64,000 bases of DNA. Source: Knoellia sinensis KCTC 19936 (lineage in GTDB: Bacteria; Actinomycetota; Actinomycetes; Actinomycetales; Dermatophilaceae). Positions 42,258-51,944 of the stretch are shown piece after piece (the first letter of the stretch is position 1; each line of letters begins with the position of its first letter). A program made the translations under genes and the position numbers. The stretch lies in assembly GCF_000768705.1 (NCBI RefSeq), contig NZ_AVPJ01000003.1, positions 1 through 64,000 on the forward strand, in the 5' to 3' direction. The notes beneath the pieces were generated by a model. That model searched no databases. It worked only from the letters and a program-made list of their open reading frames with translations, and was not told where the DNA came from.

Positions 42258-42869
42258 TCAGCGGCTGGCCGTGGCCAACTTGGCACTCATCGCCACGAAC
42301 GCGAGTGCGAAGCCCTGCCGCATCCGGCGCACGACGCGGGGCCGTTCGAGAACGCGCTGCCGGACCGTCGACGCACCGACGCCGTATGCGGCGAAGACCA
42401 CGAACGTCAGCGCCATGAACACACCGCTCAGGCCCAGCATCTGCCACGTCGCGTTCGGGGTTCCTGCCGGAACGAACTGCGGCAGGAAGGCGAAGAAGAA
42501 GAGCGTCAGCTTGGGGTTGAGCAGGTTGATGACCACCCCGGTGATGAGAACACGGCGGGACGACTCCGGCGACGCGTCGGGGTCGGCCCGGAGGTCGCCG
42601 TGGTCGTGCCACATCCCCCACGCCATGTAGAGGAGGTAGGCGATCCCGAGGTACTTGAGCGTCTGGAAGGCGAGCGCGCTCGTGTGGAGAAGCGCCGCGA
42701 GACCTGTGAGTGCCGCAGCCAAGTGGGGCACGATGCCGAGGGTGCAGGCAAACGCCGCCAGCACCGCCCTCTTCGCGCCGTCGGACAGCCCTGCGGCCAC
42801 CGAGTAGATGGCGCCCGTCCCCGGCGTCGCGATGATGACGAGTGAGGTGAGAAGGAAGGCGGTGCTCAT
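42258..42869 (-). CDS. LysE/RhtB-family amino acid exporter
   Basis: The 203-residue protein has six predicted helices. The family N terminus [20 protein letters not shown] is followed by [37 protein letters not shown] and [20 protein letters not shown], all typical. It probably exports an amino acid or homoserine lactone. Its position directly upstream of dapE, divergent from dapD, makes a lysine-pathway substrate tempting but unproven. ATG 42869 (MSTAFLL) is preceded by GAAGGAAGG-type sequence on the minus strand only weakly, so the start is moderately sure. Confidence 0.88.
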   Translation of the reverse strand: MSTAFLLTSLVIIATPGTGAIYSVAAGLSDGAKRAVLAAFACTLGIVPHLAAALTGLAALLHTSALAFQTLKYLGIAYLLYMAWGMWHDHGDLRADPDASPESSRRVLITGVVINLLNPKLTLFFFAFLPQFVPAGTPNATWQMLGLSGVFMALTFVVFAAYGVGASTVRQRVLERPRVVRRMRQGFALAFVAMSAKLATASR

Positions 42870-42965
42870 GGTTCCATTCAGGCACACGACTGGCCGCGGG
42901 CGCAGCGCCTTTCGTCCACCGACCAGTCTCCGGACCGTTCAGCCCCGCCCCCTAGGCTTGCGACC

Positions 42966-43889
42966 ATGACTTCGCGCGTTGCACACGGCTACGGCCTGCT
43001 CACCCTCCACGGCGACACCGTCCTCGACGCCTGGTTCCCGGCGCCGGCTCTGGGCGCGCCGGAGGACGTGAGCGAGCCCGCCGGACTGTCGGCCCTGGCT
43101 GTTGCCGACGACGCCCGCGGGGTCACCCGCGAGGTGCGTCTCGTGCAGATCGACCTCGATGGTGCGCCCGGCGACGCTGCCGACGGCTGGTTGCGCCTGC
43201 ACCTGCTCTCGCACCGACTCGTGGCACCCAACTCGATCTCCCTCGACGGGTTGTTCGGCGTCCTCACGAACGTCGTGTGGACGAGCCAGGGGCCCTGCGC
43301 CGTCGAAGGTTTCGAACTGACCCGCCTCGCCCTCCTCGCCCGGGGGCCGGTCCAGGTCTTCGGCGTCGACAAGTTCCCGCGCATGACCGACTACGTCGTG
43401 CCTTCCGGTGTCCGGATCGCCGACGCCGACCGCGTGCGTCTCGGCGCCCACCTCGCCAGTGGCACGACCGTGATGCACGAGGGCTTCGTCAACTTCAACG
43501 CCGGCACGCTCGGCACGTCCATGGTCGAGGGCCGCATTTCCCAGGGTGTCGTCGTCGGCGACGGCTCCGACATCGGGGGTGGAGCGTCCACCATGGGCAC
43601 ACTCTCCGGCGGCGGCACCGAGCGTGTCGCGATCGGGGAGCGCTGCCTCCTCGGCGCCGAGTCGGGTCTGGGTATCGCGCTGGGCGACGACTGCGTCATC
43701 GAAGCGGGCCTCTATGTCACTGCAGGCACCAAGGTCACCCTCCCCGACGGCACGGTGACCAAGGCGAGCGAACTGTCCGGTCAGTCCAACCTGCTCTTCC
43801 TGCGCAACTCGGTCACCGGTGCCGTCGAAGCCCGTCCGCGGGACGGCCACGGCATCGTCCTCAACTCGGCGCTGCACGCCAACGACTGA
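42966..43889 (+). CDS. dapD: Tetrahydrodipicolinate N-succinyltransferase
   Basis: The 307-residue protein matches the actinobacterial DapD type (Rv1201c): an N-terminal domain, then a left-handed beta-helix of hexapeptide repeats ([60 protein letters not shown]) with the conserved [14 protein letters not shown]. It adds succinate to tetrahydrodipicolinate in lysine synthesis. TAGGCT lies seven bases before ATG 42966, so the mRNA is probably leaderless. The stop overlaps the following gene as TGATG. Confidence 0.95.
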   Translation: MTSRVAHGYGLLTLHGDTVLDAWFPAPALGAPEDVSEPAGLSALAVADDARGVTREVRLVQIDLDGAPGDAADGWLRLHLLSHRLVAPNSISLDGLFGVLTNVVWTSQGPCAVEGFELTRLALLARGPVQVFGVDKFPRMTDYVVPSGVRIADADRVRLGAHLASGTTVMHEGFVNFNAGTLGTSMVEGRISQGVVVGDGSDIGGGASTMGTLSGGGTERVAIGERCLLGAESGLGIALGDDCVIEAGLYVTAGTKVTLPDGTVTKASELSGQSNLLFLRNSVTGAVEARPRDGHGIVLNSALHAND

Positions 43890-44770
43890 TGCGATCAACG
43901 CGCGGACGCCTCACGTTCGCCGAGGAGGAACCGCGGCGCGGCCCTCGGTGGATCGCGCGCGGCCTGATCCTCACGCTCGTGGCCCTCGTGGGCCTCGGGG
44001 CCTGGTTCGGCGGCCGCAACCTGTTCGACAGCGTCATGGGACCGCGTTGTCAGGCCACGGCGGCCGGCAACACCGTCGACTTCGACCCTGAGCAGATGAG
44101 CAACGCTGCCACGATCACCGCCCTCGCCCTCAAGCGCGGTCTGCCCGCGCGGGCTGCGACGATCGCGCTGGCCACCGCCATCCAGGAGTCCAAGCTCCGC
44201 AACATCCGCTACGGCGACCGCGACTCGGTCGGGCTGTTCCAGCAGCGCCCATCCCAGGGGTGGGGCACCGTCGAGCAGATCCTCGACCCCGAGTACTCGA
44301 CCAACAAGTTCTACGACGCACTCGTCAAGGTGGATGACTGGGAGAACGGGACCATCACCGTCGTCGCCCAGGAGGTCCAGCGGAGCGCTTATCCGGAGGC
44401 CTACGCCGACCACGAGCAGGAGGGGCGCATCCTCGCCTCTGCTCTCGCGGGCCATTCCCCTCGCGGGTTCGCCTGCCGCTTGGACGACCCCGAACGCGAA
44501 GCCGACGTCGCCATGATCGGGCGCCTCCTCGACAACGAGTACTCGCTCAAGCCCACTGCCGGCGACGGCACGCTGTCCGTCACCGCACCGAACGACCAGA
44601 TCGCCTGGTCCGTCGCCTCCTGGTCAGTCGCCAAGGCGATCGACACCGGCATCACCGGCGTCACCATCGGCGACCGCCAGTGGACCCGCAGCCGCGACTC
44701 GGACGCCTGGACCTGGCAGGAAGCCGAGTCGCCCGCACCCGCCCGCCAGGTCCTGCTCCACCTCACCTGA
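43889..44770 (+). CDS. Membrane-anchored protein with lysozyme-like segment
   Basis: The 293-residue protein has a basic N terminus, one membrane helix (GLILTLVALVGLGAWFGGRN) and an outer domain. Within it, ALALKRGLPARAATIALATA, then IQESKLRNIRYGDRDSVGLF and QQRPSQGWGT resemble the catalytic Glu (QES) and active-site cleft of soluble lytic transglycosylases and lysozymes. The usual annotation of such actinobacterial proteins is hypothetical or metal transporter; I would not support the latter. Coupling to dapD (TGATG) suggests a link to wall synthesis. Activity is unproven. Confidence 0.7.
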   Translation: MRSTRGRLTFAEEEPRRGPRWIARGLILTLVALVGLGAWFGGRNLFDSVMGPRCQATAAGNTVDFDPEQMSNAATITALALKRGLPARAATIALATAIQESKLRNIRYGDRDSVGLFQQRPSQGWGTVEQILDPEYSTNKFYDALVKVDDWENGTITVVAQEVQRSAYPEAYADHEQEGRILASALAGHSPRGFACRLDDPEREADVAMIGRLLDNEYSLKPTAGDGTLSVTAPNDQIAWSVASWSVAKAIDTGITGVTIGDRQWTRSRDSDAWTWQEAESPAPARQVLLHLT

Positions 44771-44801
44771 GCCGGATCCGGCCGGCGCGCAGGGCCATCA
44801 C

Positions 44802-44876
44802 CGACTTTGTGCCCGAATGGGACCCGCTCGGCGGCCAAAGGCCTCCTTGAGCGTGTCCCATTCGGGCACAAAGTCG
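44802..44876. terminator. 75-bp nested palindrome, probable bidirectional terminator
   Basis: The outer arms at 44802-44823 and 44855-44876 are exact reverse complements over 22 bp (CGACTTTGTGCCCGAATGGG and two more bases). Inside, CGCTC pairs with GAGCG and GGCC-AAA-GGCC forms an inner hairpin. It lies between the convergent stops at 44770 and 44906 (gltA). It is far longer than a normal terminator. Confidence 0.85.
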
Positions 44877-44905
44877 CGGGCTTGGCGGCTCCTGCTCCGG
44901 GATCG

Positions 44906-46204
<1,299 letters not shown>

Positions 46205-46306
46205 CGTGTCTTCAGTCCTCACGTCTCGGGCGAGGTCGCAGGTGGGCGTCGCTCGCGCACCAGTGACGCTACCTCAGAGCACGTGGACGACGAAAAGAGT
46301 GTCCGC

Positions 46307-47446
46307 TCAGTCGACGGACAGGCGATCGGCGGCTGCACGAATCCGTTCGTCGGACGCCGTGAGCGCGATCCGGACGTGCTGCGCCCCCGCCGGGCCGTAG
46401 AAGGTGCCGGGTGCGGCGAGGATGCCGCGCGCAGCCAGGCGGTCGAGCGTCGACCACGCGTCCTCACCAGCGCTGGCCCAGAGATAGAGACCCGCCTCGC
46501 TGTGGGTCGTCTCGAGACCGAAGGCGCGAACTCCCGCCAGCAGCGTCTCGCGGCGCGCGGCATACACAGCCTTCTGCGCCTCGACGTGGGCGACATCCCC
46601 GACAGCAGCAGTGAGGGCCACCTGCACGGGCCAGGGCACGATCATCCCGGCGTGCTTGCGCACCTCGAGGATCTGCTTGACCAACCGCGGATCGCCAGCG
46701 ACGAAGGCCGCCCGGTAGCCGGCGAGGTTGGACTGCTTCGACAGTGAATAGACGCAGAGCAGCCCCTCGTGCGACCCGCCCGTGACCCGCGGGTCGAGGA
46801 TGGACGGAGTCGTGGGAGCGGGGTGGCCGCCCCGATCGGTGCGCCAGTCAAGCTCCGCATAGCACTCGTCGCTCGCGACGATGACTCCGTGTTGGCGGGC
46901 CCACGACACGACCTTGGCGAGATGCTCGACGCCGAGAACCTGACCGGTGGGGTTGCCGGGGCTGTTGAGCCACAACAGTTTTGGCGTTGTGGAGGGGGTG
47001 AGCGGACCGAGGGCAGCGAGCCCGTCGACGACCTGCGGTGTCGCGCCGGCGAGCCGCGCGCCGACGTCGTAGGTCGGGTAGGCGGCTGAGGGGAAGCCCA
47101 CGATGTCGCCCGAGCCGAGACCGAGAAGCGTCGGCAGCCAGGCGACGAGTTCCTTGCTGCCCACGGTGGGCAGCACGCCGTCGGGGTCGACATCCGGGAC
47201 GCCGCGGCGCGAGGCGAACCACTGCGCCACCGCCTCGCGCAGAGAGGGCGTGCCCCACGTCTGCGGATATCCGGGAGCATCCGAGGCCGAACGGAGCGCC
47301 TCCTGGACCACCGCCGGTGTCGGGTCCACGGGTGTGCCCACGGACAGGTCGACGAGGCCGAGGCCGTCGGCCGTCACAGCAGAACTCGCCCGCTCCTTGA
47401 CCGGAGCGAGCGAGTCCCACGGGAAGTCAGGGAGCGCGAAGCTCAC
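46307..47446 (-). CDS. dapC: Succinyldiaminopimelate aminotransferase
   Basis: The 379-residue class I PLP aminotransferase has LVDLSVGTPVDPTPAVVQEA, APGYPQTWGTPSLREAVAQW, LLWLNSPGNPTGQVLGVEHL, VASDECYAELDW and the PLP lysine in VYSLSKQSNLAGYRAAFVAG, with a closing Arg. The ferredoxin-DapC order equals Rv1177-Rv1178 in M. tuberculosis, where DapC acts on N-succinyl-2-amino-6-ketopimelate. GTG 47446 overlaps the fdxA stop as GTGA. With dapD and dapE here it completes three of the succinylase steps. Confidence 0.93.
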   Translation of the reverse strand: MSFALPDFPWDSLAPVKERASSAVTADGLGLVDLSVGTPVDPTPAVVQEALRSASDAPGYPQTWGTPSLREAVAQWFASRRGVPDVDPDGVLPTVGSKELVAWLPTLLGLGSGDIVGFPSAAYPTYDVGARLAGATPQVVDGLAALGPLTPSTTPKLLWLNSPGNPTGQVLGVEHLAKVVSWARQHGVIVASDECYAELDWRTDRGGHPAPTTPSILDPRVTGGSHEGLLCVYSLSKQSNLAGYRAAFVAGDPRLVKQILEVRKHAGMIVPWPVQVALTAAVGDVAHVEAQKAVYAARRETLLAGVRAFGLETTHSEAGLYLWASAGEDAWSTLDRLAARGILAAPGTFYGPAGAQHVRIALTASDERIRAAADRLSVD

Positions 47447-47769
47447 TCGTCGTGCACCTGCGGCGGCAGCGCCGCAATGAGCGGGTGGTCCTTGTTGATG
47501 AGACCCATCTTGGCGGCGCCACCCGGGCTGCCGAGGTCGTCGAAGAACTCGACGTTGGCCTTGTAGTAGTCGGCCCACTGCTCCGGAGTGTCGTCCTCGT
47601 AGTAGATGGCCTCCACGGGGCAGACCGGCTCACACGCACCACAGTCGACGCACTCGTCGGGGTGGATGTAGAGCGATCGCTCGCCTTCGTAGATGCAGTC
47701 GACCGGGCACTCCTCGATGCAGGCCTTGTCCTTGAGGTCAACACAAGGCTGCGCGATCACGTACGTCAT
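47443..47769 (-). CDS. fdxA: Seven-iron ferredoxin
   Basis: The 108-residue protein has the 7Fe ferredoxin cysteine pattern: an N-terminal CVDLKDKACIEECPVDC segment for the [3Fe-4S] cluster and CVDCGACEPVCPVEAIY for the [4Fe-4S] cluster, followed by the long C-terminal arm (EQWADYYKANVEFFDDLGSP) of the actinobacterial type. It is an electron carrier. TACTAT lies six bases before ATG 47769, so the mRNA is probably leaderless. Its -10 box overlaps that of the divergent acetyltransferase gene, whose start is only 20 bases away. Confidence 0.95.
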   Translation of the reverse strand: MTYVIAQPCVDLKDKACIEECPVDCIYEGERSLYIHPDECVDCGACEPVCPVEAIYYEDDTPEQWADYYKANVEFFDDLGSPGGAAKMGLINKDHPLIAALPPQVHDE

Positions 47770-47775
47770 GCCGCC

Positions 47776-47782
47776 ATAGTAT
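47776..47782. promoter_or_regulatory. Shared, symmetrical -10 element of two divergent leaderless genes
   Basis: The seven bases ATAGTAT give TAGTAT on the plus strand (seven bases before GTG 47790) and TACTAT on the minus strand (six bases before ATG 47769). Both fit the TANNNT -10 consensus. The element overlaps the octamer GTATGCCG at 47779-47786. Confidence 0.65.
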
Positions 47783-47789
47783 GCCGCTC

Positions 47790-48833
47790 GTGCCCACGCC
47801 TTTCGACGCCGTCCACATCGGAGCCCGCGTCGTCGTCCGATACCGCCTCGGAACGGACCCACAGCGCCCCGCAGAAGGGCCGTCCATGACCGACGCGACT
47901 GGCGATCTGGTCGCGCGCACGGACAGCGCCGTGGTCGTCCTGACGCGCCGCGGCGAGGTGACGATCCCGCGCGACCGCATCGTCGCTGCCAAGGAGATCC
48001 CGCCCCGTCCGAGTCGTCGCGGAGCCCCGCACCTGGCACCCACGGTCGCCGAGCTCCAGCGCATCGCCGGCCCTTCGTGGGGCGCCGTCGAGCGTGACCG
48101 TCTGGGCGACTGGGAGCTGCGCGCCTCCGCGGGGTTCACCCAACGCGGCAACTCGGTCCTCCCGGTCGGAGACCCAGGCGTTCCTCTCGCCGACGCCGTG
48201 GACCGGATCGAGGAGTGGTATGCCGTCCGCGGCCTCCCAGCGAAGGTCGCCCTGGCCGGGCCGGTCGGCTTCGAGCCCGCCGACGACTCCTTGGGGGCGG
48301 AACTGCTCCGACGGGGGTGGACAGCGGGTGACCGCACCCTCAACCTCACGGCCGCCTGCGACGCCATCGCCGCCGCGGACCCGGGCGGGCCGGACGTGAG
48401 GATCACCGCCGACCTCGACGACACCTGGCTGGCGGCCTACTCCCAGAGCCGTGCGGTCATTCCCGATGTGACGACCACGGTTCTCGGAGGCAGCCCCGGC
48501 CACCTCTTCGGCAGCATCTCGCTCGGCGGAGGGCTGGCACAGAAGCTCGGACTCAGCACACCCGGCTCACGGGCTCCCCGGCCGGTGGCCATCGGTCGGC
48601 TCGGGCTCGCTCACGGCTGGGCCGGGCTCGGCGCGCTCTGGACCGACCCGGGCTTCCGTGGTCGAGGCCTGGGGACTCGGATCACTGCCGCGCTCGCAGC
48701 GCGAGCGCGGGCGGACGGCATACACCTCATGCATCTCCAGGTGGAGGCCGACAACGACGTCGCCATCCGCGTCTACGAACGGCTCGGGTTCGCCCGGCAC
48801 TCGAACTACGTGTATCTCACCGCGCCAGGCTGA
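47790..48833 (+). CDS. GNAT-family N-acetyltransferase
   Basis: The 347-residue protein has an N-terminal small barrel-like domain (VHIGARVVVRYRLG, AVVVLTRRGEVTIPRDRIVA), a middle region, and a C-terminal GNAT domain with PGFRGRGLGTRITAALAARA (acetyl-CoA pyrophosphate loop) and VEADNDVAIRVYERLGFARH. The acceptor is unknown. GTG 47790 (MPTPFDAVHIG) is chosen over ATG 47781 because the latter lies inside the -10 box. The actinobacterial association with fdxA is conserved in M. tuberculosis only loosely. Confidence 0.87.
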   Translation: MPTPFDAVHIGARVVVRYRLGTDPQRPAEGPSMTDATGDLVARTDSAVVVLTRRGEVTIPRDRIVAAKEIPPRPSRRGAPHLAPTVAELQRIAGPSWGAVERDRLGDWELRASAGFTQRGNSVLPVGDPGVPLADAVDRIEEWYAVRGLPAKVALAGPVGFEPADDSLGAELLRRGWTAGDRTLNLTAACDAIAAADPGGPDVRITADLDDTWLAAYSQSRAVIPDVTTTVLGGSPGHLFGSISLGGGLAQKLGLSTPGSRAPRPVAIGRLGLAHGWAGLGALWTDPGFRGRGLGTRITAALAARARADGIHLMHLQVEADNDVAIRVYERLGFARHSNYVYLTAPG

Positions 48834-48839
48834 GAGCCG

Positions 48840-50549
48840 CTACTTCGCGTCGGGGTGCGTGCAGGTGACGTCGTCCTCGGGGTTGTAGTGGGTGTTGAAC
48901 GCCTGGGTGCGCACCGTCTTGCCGCCCTGCTTGAACGTGCGCGTCACGGTGACGTCGAAGCCCGGAACCGGGTTCTGGGTGATGCACTCGGGCGCGTCGT
49001 CGGTGATCTTCTTGGGCTGGACGAGGTTGCGCCGGGGGCTCTTCGCCGCGGTGATGTCCCACTTCTTCGTGCCGAAGAACTCGACCGTCACCTGCCCGCC
49101 GGAGGAGTGCGCCCGGATGAGGATGCCACCGTCGGTCGTATTGACCCACCGGTTGTCCGGGTACGGGAAGGAAATCGTCGCCTCACGCCCCTCGGGGTAG
49201 CGCGAGATGTAGAAGCCGTGGGCCATGTACTCCTTGAACTCCACCCCGGCGAAGAAGGCCGCGTTGAACAGCGTCGTCGACACCTGGGAGATGCCGCCAC
49301 CGTAGTTCTCGCTGAGACGGCCCTCCTGGATGACACCGCCCTTCTGGTAGCCCTTCTCGGGGGTGCGACGACCGAGCACGCCGTTGAGGCTGAACGTCTC
49401 GCCCGGCGCGACGTAGGTCCCGTTGAGGGTGCGCGCGGCGAGGCGGATGTTGTGCACACGTCCGCCGCCGTTGGGGTCGAAGTTCGTCGTGAAGGTCGAG
49501 ATGCGACCCTTCGGAAGGGTCTTCTGTGCCTCTTCGGTCGTGAACTTCGGCTGCGCCACGGTGACCGGGACGATGGCCGTGCGCTCCTCCGACGTGAGTG
49601 CCGCGCGAATCGGCTCCGCGATCTTGGTGGAGTCGATCGCGACACCGGTCTTCGCCGGAACCACCCGCGGCTGCCCGCTCGCGAAGACGACCGTGGCGTC
49701 CTTCGCCTTGGTCGTGGCCCCCGCCTTCGCAGCAGCGCCGGACACCACGTCGATGAGCTTCTTGTCATCGAACTTCGGGGTGATCTTGCCCTTGGCGTCA
49801 GCGGGGAACGTGATGGACGGAGCGATGGCCGCGGCGCTGAGGTCGAAGGACTTGTCACCGACCTTGACGCCGATGGGACCAGACATCGCCTTGTCCGCGA
49901 ACTCCGTCTTGACGCGCTTCAACTCGTCCGCGGTGACCTTGGGGCGAGTCTCGGCAATCGGGGCAACGATCGGCGCCGTGCGTGGCCACGAACTCGTGAT
50001 CAGCTCGACCGTCTCGTCCACCTTGAGGGCCTGTCCCCGCACCGGCTGGGTGACCGCCACCTTGCCGTCGGCAACGGAGATCGCGCCGTCCTTGGGTGCC
50101 ACCGCCAGTGCGGCACCGGCCTTGGTCACCGCGGCCCTGAGCTTCTCCTCGTCCACCTCGGTGGCCAGGCCGCGCGTCACCCCGCCCGTCAGGTGCCCGA
50201 AGACCTTGACCGGGTTGAGGCTGAAACTGGTGAGGTCCTCGATCGACGTGTCGAGATCGATGCTCAGGCCCGCCTCGGCCGGATTGATGGTGGTGGTCTT
50301 GTCATGGGCGGTGAGGGTCACCGGCGCGGCGCCGCGGTCCTTCACACCCGCTGCCAGCGCGGTGCGGGCCTCGGCTGGGGACATCCCCCCGACCTGGACG
50401 CCACCGATCGTGGTGTCGCTCGGGATGCGCCCACTCGCCCAGGCGGCAGCGCCGACGTAGGCCACGATCAGGAGCACGAAGGCAGCGACCAATGCTGCGG
50501 CGCGCTTGCGCCGCAGTTGGTTCCACAACTGGTCGAGGTCGTCGTTCAT
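48840..50549 (-). CDS. VanW-family protein with peptidoglycan-binding-like repeats
   Basis: The 569-residue protein has one N-terminal membrane helix (AAALVAAFVLLIVAYVGAAA), two or three PG_binding_4-type modules (IGGVQVGGMSPAEARTALAA, VRGQALKVDETVELITSSWP), and a C-terminal VanW domain (NIRLAARTLNGTYVAPGETF, YQKGGVIQEGRLSENYGGGI, VSTTLFNAAFFAG). VanW proteins of this build are common in Gram-positive bacteria; the function is unknown despite the link with vancomycin resistance in the name. ATG 50549 follows AAGGA by five bases. It is the last gene of the typA-lpqW-mshB transcript direction. Confidence 0.88.
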   Translation of the reverse strand: MNDDLDQLWNQLRRKRAAALVAAFVLLIVAYVGAAAWASGRIPSDTTIGGVQVGGMSPAEARTALAAGVKDRGAAPVTLTAHDKTTTINPAEAGLSIDLDTSIEDLTSFSLNPVKVFGHLTGGVTRGLATEVDEEKLRAAVTKAGAALAVAPKDGAISVADGKVAVTQPVRGQALKVDETVELITSSWPRTAPIVAPIAETRPKVTADELKRVKTEFADKAMSGPIGVKVGDKSFDLSAAAIAPSITFPADAKGKITPKFDDKKLIDVVSGAAAKAGATTKAKDATVVFASGQPRVVPAKTGVAIDSTKIAEPIRAALTSEERTAIVPVTVAQPKFTTEEAQKTLPKGRISTFTTNFDPNGGGRVHNIRLAARTLNGTYVAPGETFSLNGVLGRRTPEKGYQKGGVIQEGRLSENYGGGISQVSTTLFNAAFFAGVEFKEYMAHGFYISRYPEGREATISFPYPDNRWVNTTDGGILIRAHSSGGQVTVEFFGTKKWDITAAKSPRRNLVQPKKITDDAPECITQNPVPGFDVTVTRTFKQGGKTVRTQAFNTHYNPEDDVTCTHPDAK

Positions 50550-50574
50550 GGCGTTCCTTGAGGAGGGGTCATGG

Positions 50575-51081
50575 TCAGGGAAGGGCGGAGTACTGTCCGC
50601 GGAAGTGTACGAGGGCTGGCTTGGGATCGCCGGACAGCCGGGCCGACGCCACGTCCGCAATGATGACGCTGTGGTCCCCCGCCGGGTGGACGGCACGCAC
50701 CGTGCACTCGAGGGTGGCAAGGGCTCCGTCGAGCAGGGCCACCCCGGACGGAGACCTCGTGTGGGATGCCCGATCCATCTGTCCTGGCAGCGGCCTCCCC
50801 GGGGTCGCGAACCAAGCGGCCACCGCTCGCTGCTCCGCGGACAGGATGCTCACCCCGAACACACCTGCCTCGAGGGCGGCGTCGTGGAATCGCGCGTCGG
50901 TCTCGACGCAGACCAACAGGAGCACCGGGTCGATCGAGACACTCGTGACCGAGTCGGCCGTGAGCGCGTGGTCCTGGCCGGACGTCGTCGTGGTGACGAC
51001 CGCGACACCCTTGGCGAGCCGTCCCATCGCGTGGCGATAGATGTCGACGTCCACCGCCTCCCCCTCCCCCGGCCGCGTCAT
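50575..51081 (-). CDS. Flavin reductase family protein
   Basis: The 168-residue protein has the FMN-binding split-barrel pattern of flavin reductases: YRHAMGRLAKGVAVVTTTTS, DHALTADSVTSVSIDPVLLL, FGVSILSAEQRAVAAWFATP and CTVRAVHPAGDHSVIIADV. It likely supplies reduced flavin to a monooxygenase, or is a coenzyme F420/FMN reductase of this fold; no partner is adjacent. The start overlaps the mshB stop by four bases (ATGA). Confidence 0.87.
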   Translation of the reverse strand: MTRPGEGEAVDVDIYRHAMGRLAKGVAVVTTTTSGQDHALTADSVTSVSIDPVLLLVCVETDARFHDAALEAGVFGVSILSAEQRAVAAWFATPGRPLPGQMDRASHTRSPSGVALLDGALATLECTVRAVHPAGDHSVIIADVASARLSGDPKPALVHFRGQYSALP

Positions 51082-51944
51082 GACAGATCCTCGACCAGTC
51101 CGCGGCGATGAGTGGCATCACCGGGAGCGAGCGCGCCCGTCACGGGGTCGAGCACGGCATAGCCCTCACGTCCGGCGAGCCGGGCCGCGATGTCGTTGGA
51201 CAGGGCGAACCACCCGTCCCCCACGACGACCTGCGTCTCGTGGTGGCGCAGCGCGTCCTGCTGCTGGGGCACGACGCCGGCATCGACGACGGCATGCGTG
51301 ACCACGGCGTCGTCGACCACGGATGGTGCCATCTCATCGCTCGTCGACGGCACGGCATACCCGGTCTCGGTCGCCACGTGGGAGGCGAGCCAGGCACGAT
51401 CCTCGATTGCCCAGCTCCTCGGCGTCACCGTCACGAAAAGGGTTGAGGCAGAGGGCTCCTCGGCAAGGACAGCGCGCACGGCGTCATGGACGCGGATGTG
51501 GTCCGGGTGACCGTAGCCCCCGTGCTCGTCGTAGGTCACGACGACGTCGGGGGCAATCGCGCGGATCGTCGAACGCATGACGTCGACAACCTCACGGAGG
51601 TCTGCACCTGCGAACGAGCGTGGGTGTGCGAACGCAGGTGAACCCACCATCCCCGAGTCCCGGTAGGACGGATCGTCGCTGCCGTCACCGGCGCCGAGGT
51701 AGTGGTGCGTGGCCCCCAGGACCCCCATGGCGCCCTTGAGCTCGCCCTTGCGGTGGGCCGCGAGCGGATCACCCTCGGCGCCCTGGAGGTGGGAGAGCTC
51801 GGCCGGGATGACCTCGCCCTCCTCACCGAGGGTGCACGTGAGGACGTGCACGTCGTCCCCGCGCCGGACATGGTGCAGGATCGCAACGCCCGTGGCGAGG
51901 GTCTCGTCGTCGGGGTGCGCGTGGACGAACAGCAGTCGGGTCAC
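51078..51944 (-). CDS. mshB: PIG-L deacetylase, probable mycothiol biosynthesis MshB
   Basis: The 288-residue protein has the zinc-binding LLFVHAHPDDETLATGVAIL, then TCTLGEEGEVIPAELSHLQG and YDEHGGYGHPDHIRVHDAVR (third ligand). The EEGEVIP stretch and the length match MshB, which removes acetyl from GlcNAc-inositol in mycothiol synthesis. Its position two genes after a typA-lpqW pair resembles Rv1165, Rv1166 and Rv1170 of M. tuberculosis. ATG 51944 overlaps the stop of the binding-protein gene as ATGA. Confidence 0.9.
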   Translation of the reverse strand: MTRLLFVHAHPDDETLATGVAILHHVRRGDDVHVLTCTLGEEGEVIPAELSHLQGAEGDPLAAHRKGELKGAMGVLGATHHYLGAGDGSDDPSYRDSGMVGSPAFAHPRSFAGADLREVVDVMRSTIRAIAPDVVVTYDEHGGYGHPDHIRVHDAVRAVLAEEPSASTLFVTVTPRSWAIEDRAWLASHVATETGYAVPSTSDEMAPSVVDDAVVTHAVVDAGVVPQQQDALRHHETQVVVGDGWFALSNDIAARLAGREGYAVLDPVTGALAPGDATHRRGLVEDLS

